Notes under the pieces: generated by a model | The model's database searches: none | The model's input: only the letters and a program-made list of their open reading frames with translations | Told to the model about the DNA's origin: nothing | Part shown: positions 1 through 11,067 of the stretch, piece after piece | How the letters are laid out: the number at the start of each line of letters is the position of its first letter | Numbering within the stretch: the first letter of the stretch is position 1 | Program-made: the position numbers and the translations under genes | Assembly (NCBI GenBank): GCA_030015575.1 | Contig: JASDDO010000016.1 | Coordinates: 105,295,241 to 105,359,240 of the forward strand | Direction of reading: 5' to 3' | Source of the DNA: Agapanthus africanus | Lineage: Eukaryota; Streptophyta; Magnoliopsida; Asparagales; Amaryllidaceae | Length of the DNA: 64,000 bases

Positions 1-939
1 CCTTCTCGTTTCGAGAATCCGGCTTTGGAGGAGGCGGTCTATGGCCCATCTGGTCCATTTGAGCTAGCTTGTCGATCAGGGCCTGGAAGGTAGTCGGCTT
101 GAAGAACATCATGAATTGGGATATGGTCGCCTGCGGATCGAGGGTTCCCACAAACATGCCTACTGCCGGAGCCTCTTCTATGCGTTGCTCGCATTTTGAC
201 CATAAGTTCCGCCACCGTATCGCATATTGAACCCATGTTTCGCCCGGCTTCACCCTGGCATTAATCAATGCCGTTATCGGGGTGCGTTCGCTGGCGCTTG
301 CGAAACGCTGGGTAAACAGCAGCTCCATCTCCGCAAATGTCTTGATAGAGTCGTTTGGGAGCTCGGAGTACCACTCGAATGCTGTATCCGATAAGCTACC
401 GACGAACTGGTGAAGCAACAATTTATCACCACCGCCGGTGTTGCCGCAGAGCGCTCTGAAATGGGCAACATGCTGGTGCGGATTGTCCGTCCCCTTAGAC
501 ATGGAATTTCGGTATTGTATAGCCCGGCAGGTACTTGATCTGATCGTAACAGCTTGGATACGGTCACCCGTCTTGATAACTTGGCCGGCTGCCTCAGTCG
601 CCTGATGAACTCGTATCTGCTGAGCTATATATTCATCCAAGTCAGCTTTGGAGATTTCTCCTCCTTGGCTGTTGACAGAGCCGGTGGAGGATTTGACGTT
701 TCTCCCCTGTCGTCTTCAAGGACGATCGGAGGATCTTCAATAGGAGGATCTTGTTGGATCATCATTCCCACCATGTCCTGGAACAGGAGGGCCATTCGCT
801 TTATATTGGCTGCTTGTTCCGCAGCCTCTTTATCCTTCTTTTCCAGTACCCTACGAAGGAATTCAGCGTCAGTTTCTTGCTCCTGGCGTTGATCAGAGGA
901 CGCTTCGGGGCTTTCTTTTGGCCCAGTGAGTGCGGCCAT
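1..939 (-). pseudogene. gag of element D, frameshifted and truncated by window edge
   Basis: This is a retrotransposon Gag, the structural protein that packages element RNA into cytoplasmic particles. The start at 939 gives an acidic, lysine-rich N-terminus (MAALTGPKES...) that stops at 625. The frame then shifts, apparently by one extra A near 650. A downstream segment reads DEYIAQQIRVHQ and then TDNPHQHVAHFRALCG. From about 502 the frame is open to the window edge and carries the plant Gag core features FVGSLSDTAFEWYSELP, LLFTQRF and a W-x-x-L-W motif (WRNLW). At least two frameshifts lie between 650 and 502, so this copy cannot make an intact Gag. The assignment rests on the Gag-domain signature; lineage is less certain. 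Confidence 0.75.
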
Positions 940-1376
940 CGCTGTTCATCATTTCTTGGAGCTTCTGCTGTTGCTCCTAAGCTTTGTTCACTGACCGTGC
1001 AAGCGGGTCTATGACCTGTAGATGCACGGCTGTCCTCCTTCCCCGACGCCATGTATACAGTATGGACTACAATGCCCCCGGACTTAGGGCGTTTTGGCTC
1101 GCCGCCTTGATATTTGCCGCAGGCGTGGGAATTTTCTCCGGCCTCCCTCTCTTGTGGGCCATTGAAGTTGAAGGGCCGTTGCAGCGGGCACCCTGGCGGT
1201 TGTCATCCTTTGCTATTTAACAGGACGGTTCTTTTCTTCCTGCACTTTCGCCCTTTTCTGCCGGCGAGAGTGATCTTGGTCGATTACGGAATCGTGAAAC
1301 CCAAAGGCAACCATTAACAAACCGCGATTAGTTCATGAAGACGACACACGAAGTGTGGAGTGGAAAAGAGGAAAAG
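940..1376 (-). other. untranslated leader of element D
   Basis: This lies between the PBS and the gag start. Short open frames exist on both strands but none resembles a known protein and none has a neighbour supporting it. I treat it as the leader of the element RNA. Confidence 0.55.
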
Positions 1377-1394
1377 GTCCCACCGGGCGTGCCA
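1377..1394 (-). other. primer-binding site of element D
   Basis: Minus strand reads TGGCACGCCCGGTGGGAC, starting 5 bases after the LTR end. It begins with TGG, the complement of a tRNA CCA end, and resembles the PBS of some plant Tat-type gypsy elements. I have not assigned the tRNA. Confidence 0.7.
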
Positions 1395-1809
1395 GAATCT
1401 GTTCCCCTCGAAAGACGGCGACGACGTGAAGACGTCTTGCCTGAGATTCGGGGCAGATGCTATTTGGTTTTATCCATCCACCTCTCCAAAGATGCCAAGT
1501 TGATTTATGGCACCGTGTATCGGAAGTTTAGACGGTATGCGGCCGATGTAGCAGACTTCGTCAGATTCCCCCTCGCTTGAGGGGGTTTTGATTATGGGGA
1601 CGCTCTTCCGTGCAGGCGCAAGCCCTGCAGTTAATTACGCTACCGCATCGCGGTAACAACTTTCTCCTTCTCCAAAATTTCACTTCGTGTCGTGTGTGTT
1701 TGTTTTGTTTGTGTTGCCCGTTGGATTGTATACGGAGACTAATTTATGTTGTCGCCCGTAGGACGTGGATTAGTCCAAATCCGTATTTACTTAGATTTGG
1801 GTTTGGAGT

Positions 1810-2625
1810 TTTAGTTTAAGGACACGTTAGCCATGTTTTGAGGCTAAGATCAACTTAAACGTTCGTTAAGGATACGTTAGTCCGATTTGAAACTAAGATC
1901 AACTTAACGGAAGAGCATTTAGGGGGCTCTATTGTTCCAGTTTAGGGACGTAGTGGTCCATTTAATATATGGCCGTCGGACCCGTCACCTCTCTGACGTC
2001 GTTGAAAGGATTACAACGACAGGTGTCAGAGGAGTTCGGAGATGTACCTTGAACCAAAGTTGATTGGGGGATCTATAGTCCAATTTAGGACTAAAGTCTG
2101 TTTGAAGGTTTAAGGATACGTTAGCCATATTTGAGACTAAGATCAACTTAAACGGGATCGTTTAGATCTGAAAAAAGAGCGTTCGGGGGCTCTATTGTTC
2201 CAGTTTAGGGACGTAGTGGTCCATAGGTAGTTTAGGGACATTGCGGTCCATTGCCAGTTTAGGGACACGGTGGTCCACATTCTAGTTTAGGGACGTGGGG
2301 GTCCATGTTCCAGTTTAGGACGTGGGGGTCCATCTTTCCCGTTTTAGGACGGATGTTAGTTAAGGACGCATTAGTCCATGGGTTTAAGGACCCCATAGTC
2401 CATATGGATGTGTTTAAGGACACGCATTAGTCCATTAGTTTAGGGACGCATAAGTCCATGGGTTTAAGGACCCCACAGTCAGTATGGGTGTTTTTAAGGA
2501 CGCATTAGTCCATTAGTTTAAGGACGCATAAGTCCATGGGTTTGAGGACCTCACAGTCCGTACTTTGGTTTAAGGACGCATAAGTCCATGAGTTTAAGGA
2601 CCCCACAGTCCGTATTTTGTGTGGT
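1810..2625. repeat. array of about 19 GGAC-N(5-8)-GTCC mini-hairpins
   Basis: Units read (tt)TAAGGACGCATTAGTCCAT, AGGGACGTAGTGGTCCA, AAGGACCCCATAGTCCAT and so on, spaced about 20-45 bp. The GGAC and GTCC arms are kept while the central bases vary (gcatta, gcataa, cccaca, gtagtg, gtgggg). A longer block around 1970-2060 is repeated at 2625-2710 (CCCGTCACCTCTCTGACGTC), so the array also grew by larger duplications. It lies downstream of the inferred LTR TATA box and should be in the element RNA. Confidence 0.8.
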
Positions 2626-2794
2626 TGTCGGGACCCGTCACCTCTCTGACGTCGTTGAAGGATTACAACGATAGTTGTCAGAGGAGTTCAGAGATGTACC
2701 CTTGAACCGAATGTAAATTGATTTAAGAGAGCAGTCTTTCTCAGTCAATTTAATTTGAGGACTTACGGCCATGATTGGGCTAAGTCCAGTTGAG

Positions 2795-3060
2795 AATATT
2801 CAACGTTTTTATCTTTGGCCTATTAAGCCTGTGCTAGGGCTTTGCTCCTGTTTAATAATGCACTGCATTTTCTTTTGGCCTGCTAGGCCTTTTTGATTTG
2901 GGCTCTTTCCCTTTTAAATGATGCACAGCATCTGTTTTTGTTTGGGCTCTGCCCTTTTTAAAATAATGCATTGCATTTTATTAGGCCTGTTGGGCCTTTT
3001 TTAATTGGGCTTGGCCCTTCTGTAAATAATGCAGTGCATTAATCAAACTGACAGTGGCCA
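2795..3060. repeat. short tandem repeats with GGCC...GGCC and TGCA cores
   Basis: About four degenerate units of roughly 60 bp combine 'tttTAATAATGCACTGCAT', 'GGCCTGTTGGGCC' and 'GGGCTTTGCCC'. Each core is an imperfect inverted repeat. No coding potential is seen. Confidence 0.6.
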
Positions 3061-3164
3061 TGTGGCCTGTCAGGAGCTTTGCGCCAATTATTGAGCGCAA
3101 GCGCATGTGGAGATAAAACGTGTCACGCTCGGGTGAGCGCAAGCGCAGTGCGTTGCGCTGCTGA

Positions 3165-4069
3165 CACGTGGCGCGCTCTGGTGAGTTGCGCCAATTTCAG
3201 AGAGCAATGCTCTATCTTAAAAGCGCATAGCGCAAGTTGTTATGGTGCTGACACGTGGCGCTCTCTGGTGGCTTGCGCCAATTCAGAGAGCACAACAGTG
3301 CAGATTTGCAAGTGCAATGCACTGTTTTAATTATCTTGATCCAATTTTGGATTCAAGAAAAGAATCTTTAAGATTCCAGAACCAATGGTTCATAAGAAAG
3401 GCAATGCCTTTGTTATTATTTATTTTTCATTTAAGATCCTTGATCTTGTTCTTAGATCAATGATCTATTCAGAAGAAGTTCTTCTTTTAAAAGGTTTTAC
3501 CTTCTTTTTTCTTTCTGAATTTCTTTTCAAGATTTTCTTTAGAGGAGTTCTCTCTGTGTTGATGTCTCTGTTTTTCTCTCTGTTCCCTCTTTCTGAAATT
3601 GGGGTCTAGGGGCTTTTATATAGTGCCCAATAATTGGTTAAATTTGTTAAAGAGATCATTCTCTGAGTGATTTGGGGAATTTTCCCCACCGTTGGATGTT
3701 TGATCCAAGGGCTTCTGTTTTACAGAAGACAATCTTCTTGTTTTAATAAGAACAGAAAGATCTTACTGGAATTTTAATTCTGTTTGGCGCAAACGCATCT
3801 GCGCTTGACACGTGTCGCGTAGCGCAGAGCGCAGCGCAACTGCGCTGCCACGTGTCGCGCAGCGCAGAGCGCAGCGCAACTGCGCTGACACGTGTCGCGC
3901 AGCGCAACTGCGCTAGTGCAACTGCGCTGACACGTGTCGCGCAGCGCAGGGCGCAGCGCAAGTGAAGTGTTGCTTCTTTGTTTTAATCTTAAATAGAGCC
4001 TTGCTCCGATTGGGAGCACTGCCTCGGGCGCTGCGCTCTCTGCGCTGGAGTGTCTGATTTTGACACGTG
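3165..4069. promoter_or_regulatory. cluster of seven G-box (CACGTG) motifs in the D LTR
   Basis: CACGTG occurs at 3165, 3252, 3809, 3849, 3889, 3931 and 4064, mostly as GACACGTGGC or GACACGTGTC inside GCGCAGCGCAACTGCGC repeats. Five copies (3809-4069) lie upstream, in minus-strand terms, of the TATA box at 3613-3622. G-box/ABRE cores bind bZIP and bHLH factors in plants. That they work here is inference. Confidence 0.55.
3613..3622 (-). promoter_or_regulatory. candidate TATA box of the D LTR
   Basis: Minus strand reads TATATAAAAG. It is inside the LTR, about 615 bp from its outer end, with G-boxes upstream. Transcription would start near 3585. Confidence 0.5.
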
Positions 4070-5057
4070 GCGCTCTGCGCGCAGCGCAGGGGATCTGAAG
4101 CGTTGCTTCATTTATTTTTACTTTAATTTTCACTTTAATTTTCAAAGCAGAGCTTTGCTCTAATTGGGGAAACAGAAGCGTTGCTTCATCTCCCGCCTTG
4201 GACTTTGAACAGAGCTTTGCTCTGATTGGGGTAAACATCTATTAAATGTATATCTTAAGGGATGTACGGATATTCAAATGATATCTTTTCTTTAAAAACA
4301 CCGTAACCCCTGTTTTCAAAACTACGATTCACCTCTTTAAAAATCTGTTTGTATGGTTCGGGTGTGTTTGTTAGATTAGATACTTATACTTAGTGGAGAT
4401 AGCTTGTTTATGTAAACTCGACATGATATGAGATATAAATGCGATGAAAGAATACAAGACGAATTTGAAGATATGATGAGATGATGATATGATATGATGG
4501 TATACGGATGCGAGTCGATCGAAATGATTTATACCCTACCGGTCCCCTAATATGAGATTATTGCGGATGTGAACCGGGACATAGGCATATAGATATATAT
4601 CCATATATATAATGTTGTGAATCATGGATGACAGGCCATATATGATATTAGGCCGTACCCTCTTTTGTCGTATAGGATGATAGGATCCCTATTAGTATAA
4701 TGCTACCGCACGACGATATTCCGTGCGTGATGAGTTTGACTTGATGATTGATCCTCACCCTTGACTAGAGCTTTCCGTACGATGGATTATACCGTACGCG
4801 ATGTTATTGGGCTAGATGCTGATTGATAGATTCACCGACTCGGACATATGATAGTTACGTATACCTTATAGCTGTTAGCTGATGATTTACTTGCTGCATT
4901 CATGATATTATTATTGCATCGCATATACCTGTGATAGTACACCTGCACCATTATCGATGATGCGTATGTTACACGTACACATATTTGCCGGCTCACACAC
5001 TTCATCATCGATAATTGCCATGTTACTACACAGTAGGGTTGCTGCATCATGATATAT

Positions 5058-5245
5058 ACATTGATACATTTATACTTGCGGATATACACATTTGTATATC
5101 CATATTCGTGCACATATACATTGATACATTCATACTTGCGGATATACACATTTGTATATCCATATTCGTGCATATATACATTGATACATTCATACTTGCG
5201 GATATATACATTCATACTTGCGGATATACACATTCGTATATCCAT
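5058..5245. repeat. 60-bp minisatellite in the C LTR
   Basis: About three copies of a 60-bp unit containing CATACTTGCGGATATACACA and GTATATCCATATTCGTGCA occur at 5058, 5118 and 5178. GATATACACATTTGTATATC is itself an imperfect palindrome. The other LTR carries a different copy arrangement at 33281-33500. Open frames across it reflect only the unit length being divisible by three. Confidence 0.8.
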
Positions 5246-6134
5246 ATTGGTATACATATACCTTGATACACCCATACTTGTCCACATACACATTGTATAT
5301 TCATAATTGTGCACACATACATGGTACATCTATACTTGCACATATACATATTGTACCTACATAGATAACTGGTTTTATCCGATAAAATTGGGAACCGCAT
5401 GTTATATTTTAAAAACTGGAATCATTTTAAAAGGGCGGTTTCCCCTTAATATGTCATATCACTATTCCATGTTGCATGATACACGGACATGCTCGCATTT
5501 CTATTATATGTCGCACACATCATGCTCTATTATTGTACGTATTGAGATATGTTGTTTTTATGAGATTTCTGGATTTGAGAACCGTGGCTATTTCAAAAGG
5601 AAACATGGACTGTTTTAAAAACCCGGTTTCTTTTGATATGATATTTCAGTGCGTCCACCATGCGTTTTCTCGGTTCTGAGAGTGGCATGTGAAACCCGAT
5701 TCGAGGAGTGGTAGGCACCGATTGCGGGTACATGGTGGACCCGGTATGGTACCCCGGGGCGAGAACGGATCGCTGTGTAGTAGACGGTGAGCCTGGCAGA
5801 GGGACTACTACCTACCGGTGATAGTATTTGGGGCTTGGCGGATATCCGGAGGATACCGACCGGAGTCGAGAGATGACATGGGCCGATCCAGACTGACGGA
5901 GCCCGTGGGCCGATCCAGACTGACGGAGCCCGATATATAAGGATTTATGTGCCGATGCTGGGCACTGTTTTCATGATGTTTTCGAGTGTCGATTCTAGGC
6001 ACTCAGGTTCCATGATTTTGATGTGTCGAGAGGGACACCGTTGATATACATCCTTATACTTTCATGCACACTCTTTTATGATATTTACATGCATGATGTT
6101 GTTGCGTCAGTGGTTGACGCGTGGACTGGATCCA

Positions 6135-6157
6135 CATACATACATACATACATACAT
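6135..6157. repeat. (CATA)n microsatellite
   Basis: Five to six CATA units. The homologous spot in the other LTR (about 34375) has only about two, so it has changed in length since insertion. Confidence 0.85.
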
Positions 6158-7128
6158 TGATTTTACTATTGGAGGTTATGCACATGCTTATAGACATTAA
6201 TTCATGGGTGGACGAGATCCACATATCTGCATACCGTGACTATGGTTGGACGATACCCATATACATGCATTGATTATTACTGTTGGATATTATCCGCATG
6301 CATATAGGTAGTGACTACCTTATTGGCACATATACAGACCCGGTCACCCTAGATATCATAGTATTACCTTTATGATATAGTTGACCTAGGAGTCATTGTT
6401 TATTCGATTTCTACTTGTAGATATATTTCTATTCACGAGTTGGAAACTCACCCCCGTTGTGCCACAGTTCTTGCAGGTTGACCGCTTGGATCAGTAGCGG
6501 CTTCGCTGGCACACAGTTCCATTCGGGTGTTTTGCATTGGTGGGTGGGATATTTGTATCATTTCCACTCTTGTACCTACATTTCATATTGTATCTAGTTA
6601 ACTCTATCAATCAAAAGTTGTAAATTGTATAAGTGATGAGACTTGGTGAGACTTGTAGTTGCGAGATTTGAGCGATGGGTTTTATATTCACTTTTGGGGT
6701 TATATCTTGCTCATTTCTTTATCTTTTTGTGGTGAACTTCGCCGTTGGGCGTCGTATACTTATTTATACTGTATTGCGTGGTTGTGATCCGCCGTTTGGC
6801 GAAGAGCTAGCTCCCGCTTGGAGATGCCATTATTCTTATGCTGTATTTGTGGTTTTGGATCAAAATATACAAAGGAGGTGCTGCCAAAATTTTTAAAAGA
6901 CGAAACAGGTTTTCAAACTAGTAAACTTTACTTGCATTATTCATGTTCCTTTTCTATGCATTAAGAAAACTTGATTTCATTATACCTTTATTTCAAAACC
7001 TCACCTCCTTTATTTTTCTTAAAAGGTTTAGATTTCTGGGTTTCAGCTTACTTGAATTTCGTTACGCCTTTAGACGTTGCGTGATTCAAGTGCTGGTCAC
7101 GAGCTAATATTTCGGGTCGTAACAAAGT

Positions 7129-7140
7129 TGGTATCAGAGT
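7129..7140 (+). other. primer-binding site of element C
   Basis: TGGTATCAGAGT starts 4 bases after the LTR end. It matches the usual plant initiator-Met tRNA site TGGTATCAGAGC except for the last base. Confidence 0.8.
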
Positions 7141-7589
7141 GCTAGGTTTAACCTTGGTTCGAGTCTATGTTTAACTATGCGGAGTCTAGGGCGGTTATGT
7201 ATTTCGGAACCTAGGCTTGACCTTACGGAACTTAGACTTGAACGGGGGAGGGGGGTATTAGACCCGAACTTTCGTTTCATAGGCTGACCCTGATTGATGG
7301 AGTAGGTAGCTTGAGTAGAGTGACGTACCGTACGTATGTTCCGCGGCATATTTACGATACGATACTCCACTTAAGAAACCTTAGGATGTACATATTTTTG
7401 AGACCAGTGATTCTCTTCGTATCCATGATTATACATCCATTGGATATCCTCGATTCTATTAGTTCCATGATCATACGTTCATTGATGCTGTTCCTTCTTA
7501 TGATCATGTATCCATTCTGGATATGTCGTTTCCTCTAATGCCGTTGATCTGCTTTCTTCGATACTCGATTGAGGTTCCTGTCACCAGGT

Positions 7590-9310
7590 GTGAGCGCAGG
7601 TTGAGCTGCTGCTAGCGTTGCGGTCAGGGCGAGCTCGTTTGATACGAGGGCCGACCATTGTGATTTCTGGTGACATGGGAACGTCTCGAGTTAATATTGA
7701 TGATTGTGACCTCTTGTGGAGGCGAGTGCTTGGTTTTACACTGGATGATCGGGCCATTGTTAGAGCTGCCAGTTGCTAGAGGACCGTTGATGTACAACAT
7801 ACCTTAGAGATTATGATGTCGCCTACCGTGCGGACAGGTGACCCAGCTGTTGCTGAGATTGATGGGATGTCGCTTCCAGAGCTTACGTGCTGAGATCGCT
7901 GGAGCTTCCAGGCAGAAATGCGACAGATGATAGCTAGTCTACACCGACTTGAGAGACGAAGGTGATTCGTCAGAGTGATGCGCCGGAGCAGGCCCAGTTG
8001 AGTTGAAGATTTCCAGTATAGAGAGTCTTACTCAGATCTAGAGCAGACCGATCCAGAGATGACCGCCGATGTATCGCCTTTCCTGGAGCATTGAGGCATT
8101 GCTTAGCATGAGAGAGGAGAATAGTCACATGTGGTATTGGCGAAGCTAAAAGGTTCGAACGAGTGCCAGGACACCATTTTCCCGAGTTTAAAGTGTTCGG
8201 AGGAACATGCAGGTAATTCTGTGGACCCTCTAGAAGAATGAAACCCTAACTCGACATGATGACCATAGAACCGCTTTGAACCTTAGGGTTTGTGGCAGTT
8301 TAGCGGTGCCATCATTGAGGCTTGGGTTTGCCCTTCTACGGCTGGTCCAGAGGTGCTGTGGTATGTACCAGATATTTTTAGACTGCGCTCAGGTGTTTAG
8401 CCTTTGGGAAATTTTGTGACCTTGATGACTCGATCGAAAAGTTTGACATCGTCCGGATATCATGTGATAAGAGACCAGTAAGCTGACCAGCTTTGGATAG
8501 AGGACCTCACCAGATGCGTTGTAAGTGGTCGAGGACGGACGAGTATTGAGTATTCCTCCGATGGTTGGGACGAGTTCCCGAGGACATGTTCGGCCAGATA
8601 TCTTCTACAGAGTGATGAATCTACAGAGTAAGCGACTTCGAGTCCGTGTGAGAGATCTCGGGTTGACCGTGGCCGAGAACAGTTGCAGTGTGCAGATAGC
8701 ATGGCTTGACGTCATAGTGGATGACGATAAAGACAAGTGGAACCGGAGGTTCGTGCGAGACGCTGACGAGCTGTCATAACTTCCCGTCGAGACTAGATAC
8801 CTGATATGCTTACAGAGGCATTGGGATACAGACAGTTTCCGAGGAAATGTGTGCGGAACACGCAGATGTCCAGAAAACGAGAAAGGATTATGTAAGAGTA
8901 CCAGCCTCCGTACAGTTCGGCATAGGCAAGATCGGAAGAGACCCTGAGCAGGATTCCTTCTAGGACACTGCTGCAATGATATTTGTACCCAGGATCAGAT
9001 GTGTCACGTGCATTCAGAGAGCCAGAGGCCGACGCCAGTGACATGCTGCTTTACGAGTGGTCATGATGATTGACTGAGAGATGACCAGAGAAGTGCCAGA
9101 ACGGAATCGTCCCCGTTAGCACACCTGACAGGGCCGATGAGCCGATAGATTGCGAGATTAGTAATCCGCAGAGAAGATAAGGACCCAAAGACCGAGGATG
9201 CCAGACCGTGAGCAGGAGGCAAGCGGATGTTCTTGTTCTGCCAGTCTCTAGGCGCACCGATGTATTTCTCGACATTGTAGGAGGTGTACCTCGATGTCCT
9301 TTGTTGCGAT
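7590..9310 (+). pseudogene. decayed gag of element C
   Basis: No open frame survives, but the stretch aligns by eye with the better kept gag of E on the other strand. The start region matches (GTCAGGGCGAGCTCGTTTGA against GTCAGGGCTGGCTCGTTTGA). The segment near 7850 (CCAGCTGTTGCTGAGATTGA) and the C-terminal segment near 9180 (GACCCAAAGACCGAGGATGC) have counterparts in E. The upstream leader 7310-7410 also matches E. The gag relic ends near 9310, just before the repeat zone and at the same place as in E. No reverse transcriptase or integrase motifs were found after it. Confidence 0.55.
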
Positions 9311-9404
9311 TTGCGTTTGTGATCTGAGTATCACGCTTATATCGCTTGGATTTGGTTTTGATGACGAGTTTCCTGATATTGATTTCGTGCACCATGGCTG
9401 CACC

Positions 9405-10445
9405 TACCGAGTATTTACATCTTGTGCATAGTTATTGCACTTGAGATATAATTTATACACCATGGTATTAGTTTTTGATTTGTGCATGATTATCACAATT
9501 GATATCGGTTTTGTGCCTTGGTTGCACATGTTTATGATTTCATGGATTTCATACGGTTGATTTGATTTTGTGCGTATGGTACGCACTCGATTTGATGTTT
9601 GCACTCGGTATAGCTTATATGTGCTTGTAGTGCATTGATATGCGTTTTGTGCACGCAGTTGCACACGTTTACGATTTTATACACCTTGGTGTATTCGGTG
9701 TTGCTGTTTACGCATTTGAGTTATTGATCGGTATTTTGTGCACAGGATGCACTGTATTTGTATTTCATGCACTGGATGCACTGTATTTGTATTTTATGCA
9801 CTAGATTGCATTCTGCATTTTTTGCACCGGACGGGTATTTATGCGTTGTCGCACTGGATTTATACCCCGTACCTTGGTTGCACCCGATTTATATCCTTGA
9901 GCAGTCGTTTTACCAGATTTGTATTTTTGTGCGCGTTGGCACTTGCCGTTCGTTTTCGTGCATTTTACTGCATTATATGCTTTTACGGACCCGACGCGTT
10001 TTGGTTGGATTTTGCGCGTATTAGGCGCTTGATTTTGGATTTTTGTGCGCATCGGATGCACTTAAGTGAGATTTTACTCGTGCATGTTGGATGCTCTTGA
10101 CTTGGATTTCTTCCGTGCATATTGGATGCGATTTCATTCGTGTGGGACATATGCACTACCATGGATTTTCGCGCATGTTGGGCGCATGATATGAGATGCG
10201 GTTCTGTGCACACCAAATGCACTAGATTGAGATTTTAGTGCATTTTAGATGCACCAGATATTGTTGTCGTGCACACCCGTTGCACTGGACAGATGCTTTC
10301 GTGCACACCCGTTGCACATAGTTTTGGGTTTTTGTGCATATTGTGGCACCTGTATTTGGATTTGATTTCCATGCGCACTAGACGTATGTGTTTATTGGAT
10401 ACGCCTTTTGAGCACTTTGTTTTCATGTTGGGCACTATATTGTGT
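9405..10445. repeat. GTGCA/TGCAC-rich degenerate repeat zone of element C
   Basis: Roughly 30-45-bp units contain TTTTGTGCAC...TGCACT, for example TTCGTGCACACCCGTTGCAC. They run for about 1 kb between the gag relic and the PPT region. The same kind of zone, reversed, lies at 38590-39120 in E. Open frames here are by-products of the repeat. Confidence 0.75.
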
Positions 10446-11053
10446 AGTAGCCAAACAGGACTGATCTGAGGACAGTACCTGAGTACTTTGCATGCATTAA
10501 AGGATTACTAAAGGGTTTTCAAGAGGAGCTATAGTCTCGCTATTTTCTTAAGTGTCCGTGAGCGACACGAACGTTTATAAAAGAAAAAAAACCTTTTGGG
10601 ATATTTTGAATACGACGGAACGTGTATTTAAGAAAACATATATGGACAAATATTATTATTTTAAAATGAGCGTCCGTCAGTTATGCCAGGAGTTACGCAT
10701 TCCCGCGGCGATTTAAAAAAGATTTTGCATGTGTTTTATTCATATTTTGGAGTTTTCAAAGATGCGTACTATACACGTATTATAGTATTTGACTAGTGTA
10801 TATTGGATTTCAGTAGTGAATTTCGAGATCTGCATCTCTATTGTGACTCCGAGGATATGTGTACAATCCGATGATTGCGTGACGCTTGACGGAGTTCAAT
10901 TTTGAGTTTTTACTCATTTTCATGCGCACTTGACGCGACGTGTTGTGTTGTTTCTACGTTTTCCCTGACTTCGGAGCCCCGTTGTTTTGAGCCGATTATT
11001 GAAATGTTTTAGATTTTGGGGGTTTAAATTTAAATTCGGGGACCGGATTTATT
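10446..11053. other. non-coding 3' internal region of element C
   Basis: It joins the repeat zone to the PPT. The last part (GGTTTAAATTTAAATTCGGG) is also found in E on the other strand (38243 onward). I see no gene. Confidence 0.5.
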
Positions 11054-11067
11054 TAAGGGGGGAAGAT
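11054..11067 (+). other. polypurine tract of element C
   Basis: TAAGGGGGGAAGAT lies directly before the 3' LTR start TGTAACATTT. This is the primer for plus-strand synthesis. Confidence 0.8.

Larger units (their letters stand above)
1..4237 (-). mobile_element. Ty3/gypsy LTR retrotransposon D, 5' part only
   Basis: Reading leftward on the minus strand, the order is a complete 5' LTR (4237 to 1400), a PBS, a leader and a gag gene that runs off the left edge. The LTR begins TGTTTACCCC and ends GGGGAACA. Its outer edge at 4237 abuts DNA that is LTR of element C, so D was inserted into C. If the target duplication is 5 bp it would be tctat (4238-4242); the partner copy is outside the window. The gag type and the PBS suggest the Tat side of Ty3/gypsy, but the pol that would settle this is not in the window. 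Confidence 0.85.
1400..4237 (-). repeat. 5' LTR of element D (2838 bp)
   Basis: It is bounded by TG...CA termini on the minus strand and followed by a PBS. Going leftward it holds a GC-rich repeat zone with G-boxes (about 4070-3780), a TATA box (3613-3622), a second GC-rich repeat block (3300-3070), GGCC/GGGC repeats (3060-2795) and an array of GGAC...GTCC inverted repeats (2625-1810). The TATA box places U3 to the right and a long transcribed R-U5 to the left. Confidence 0.8.
4238..7124 (+). repeat. 5' LTR of element C, truncated on the left by D
   Basis: It matches 32473-35352 plus the last 14 bases before 12811 (tctattaaatgtat) over its whole length, with scattered substitutions. It ends GGTCGTAACA directly before a PBS. 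It contains the 60-bp minisatellite and a CATA microsatellite. No gene is visible in it. Confidence 0.85.

Noticed and set aside
274..567. 97-codon minus-strand frame MTVSKLLRSDQ
   Set aside because: Alternate frame of the D gag; the adjacent frame carries the Gag motifs.
3743..4238. Minus-strand frames of 72 and 154 codons rich in Ala/Arg/Cys
   Set aside because: GC-rich palindromic repeats in the D LTR promoter region; no stop codons arise because of base composition.
8460..9395. Several 80-120 codon frames on both strands
   Set aside because: They overlap the decayed gag of C and do not resemble Gag or other proteins in these frames.
7125..11067. Hidden pol gene in C
   Set aside because: No YVDD, HHCC or RNase H motif seen on either strand; the space is taken by gag relic and repeats.
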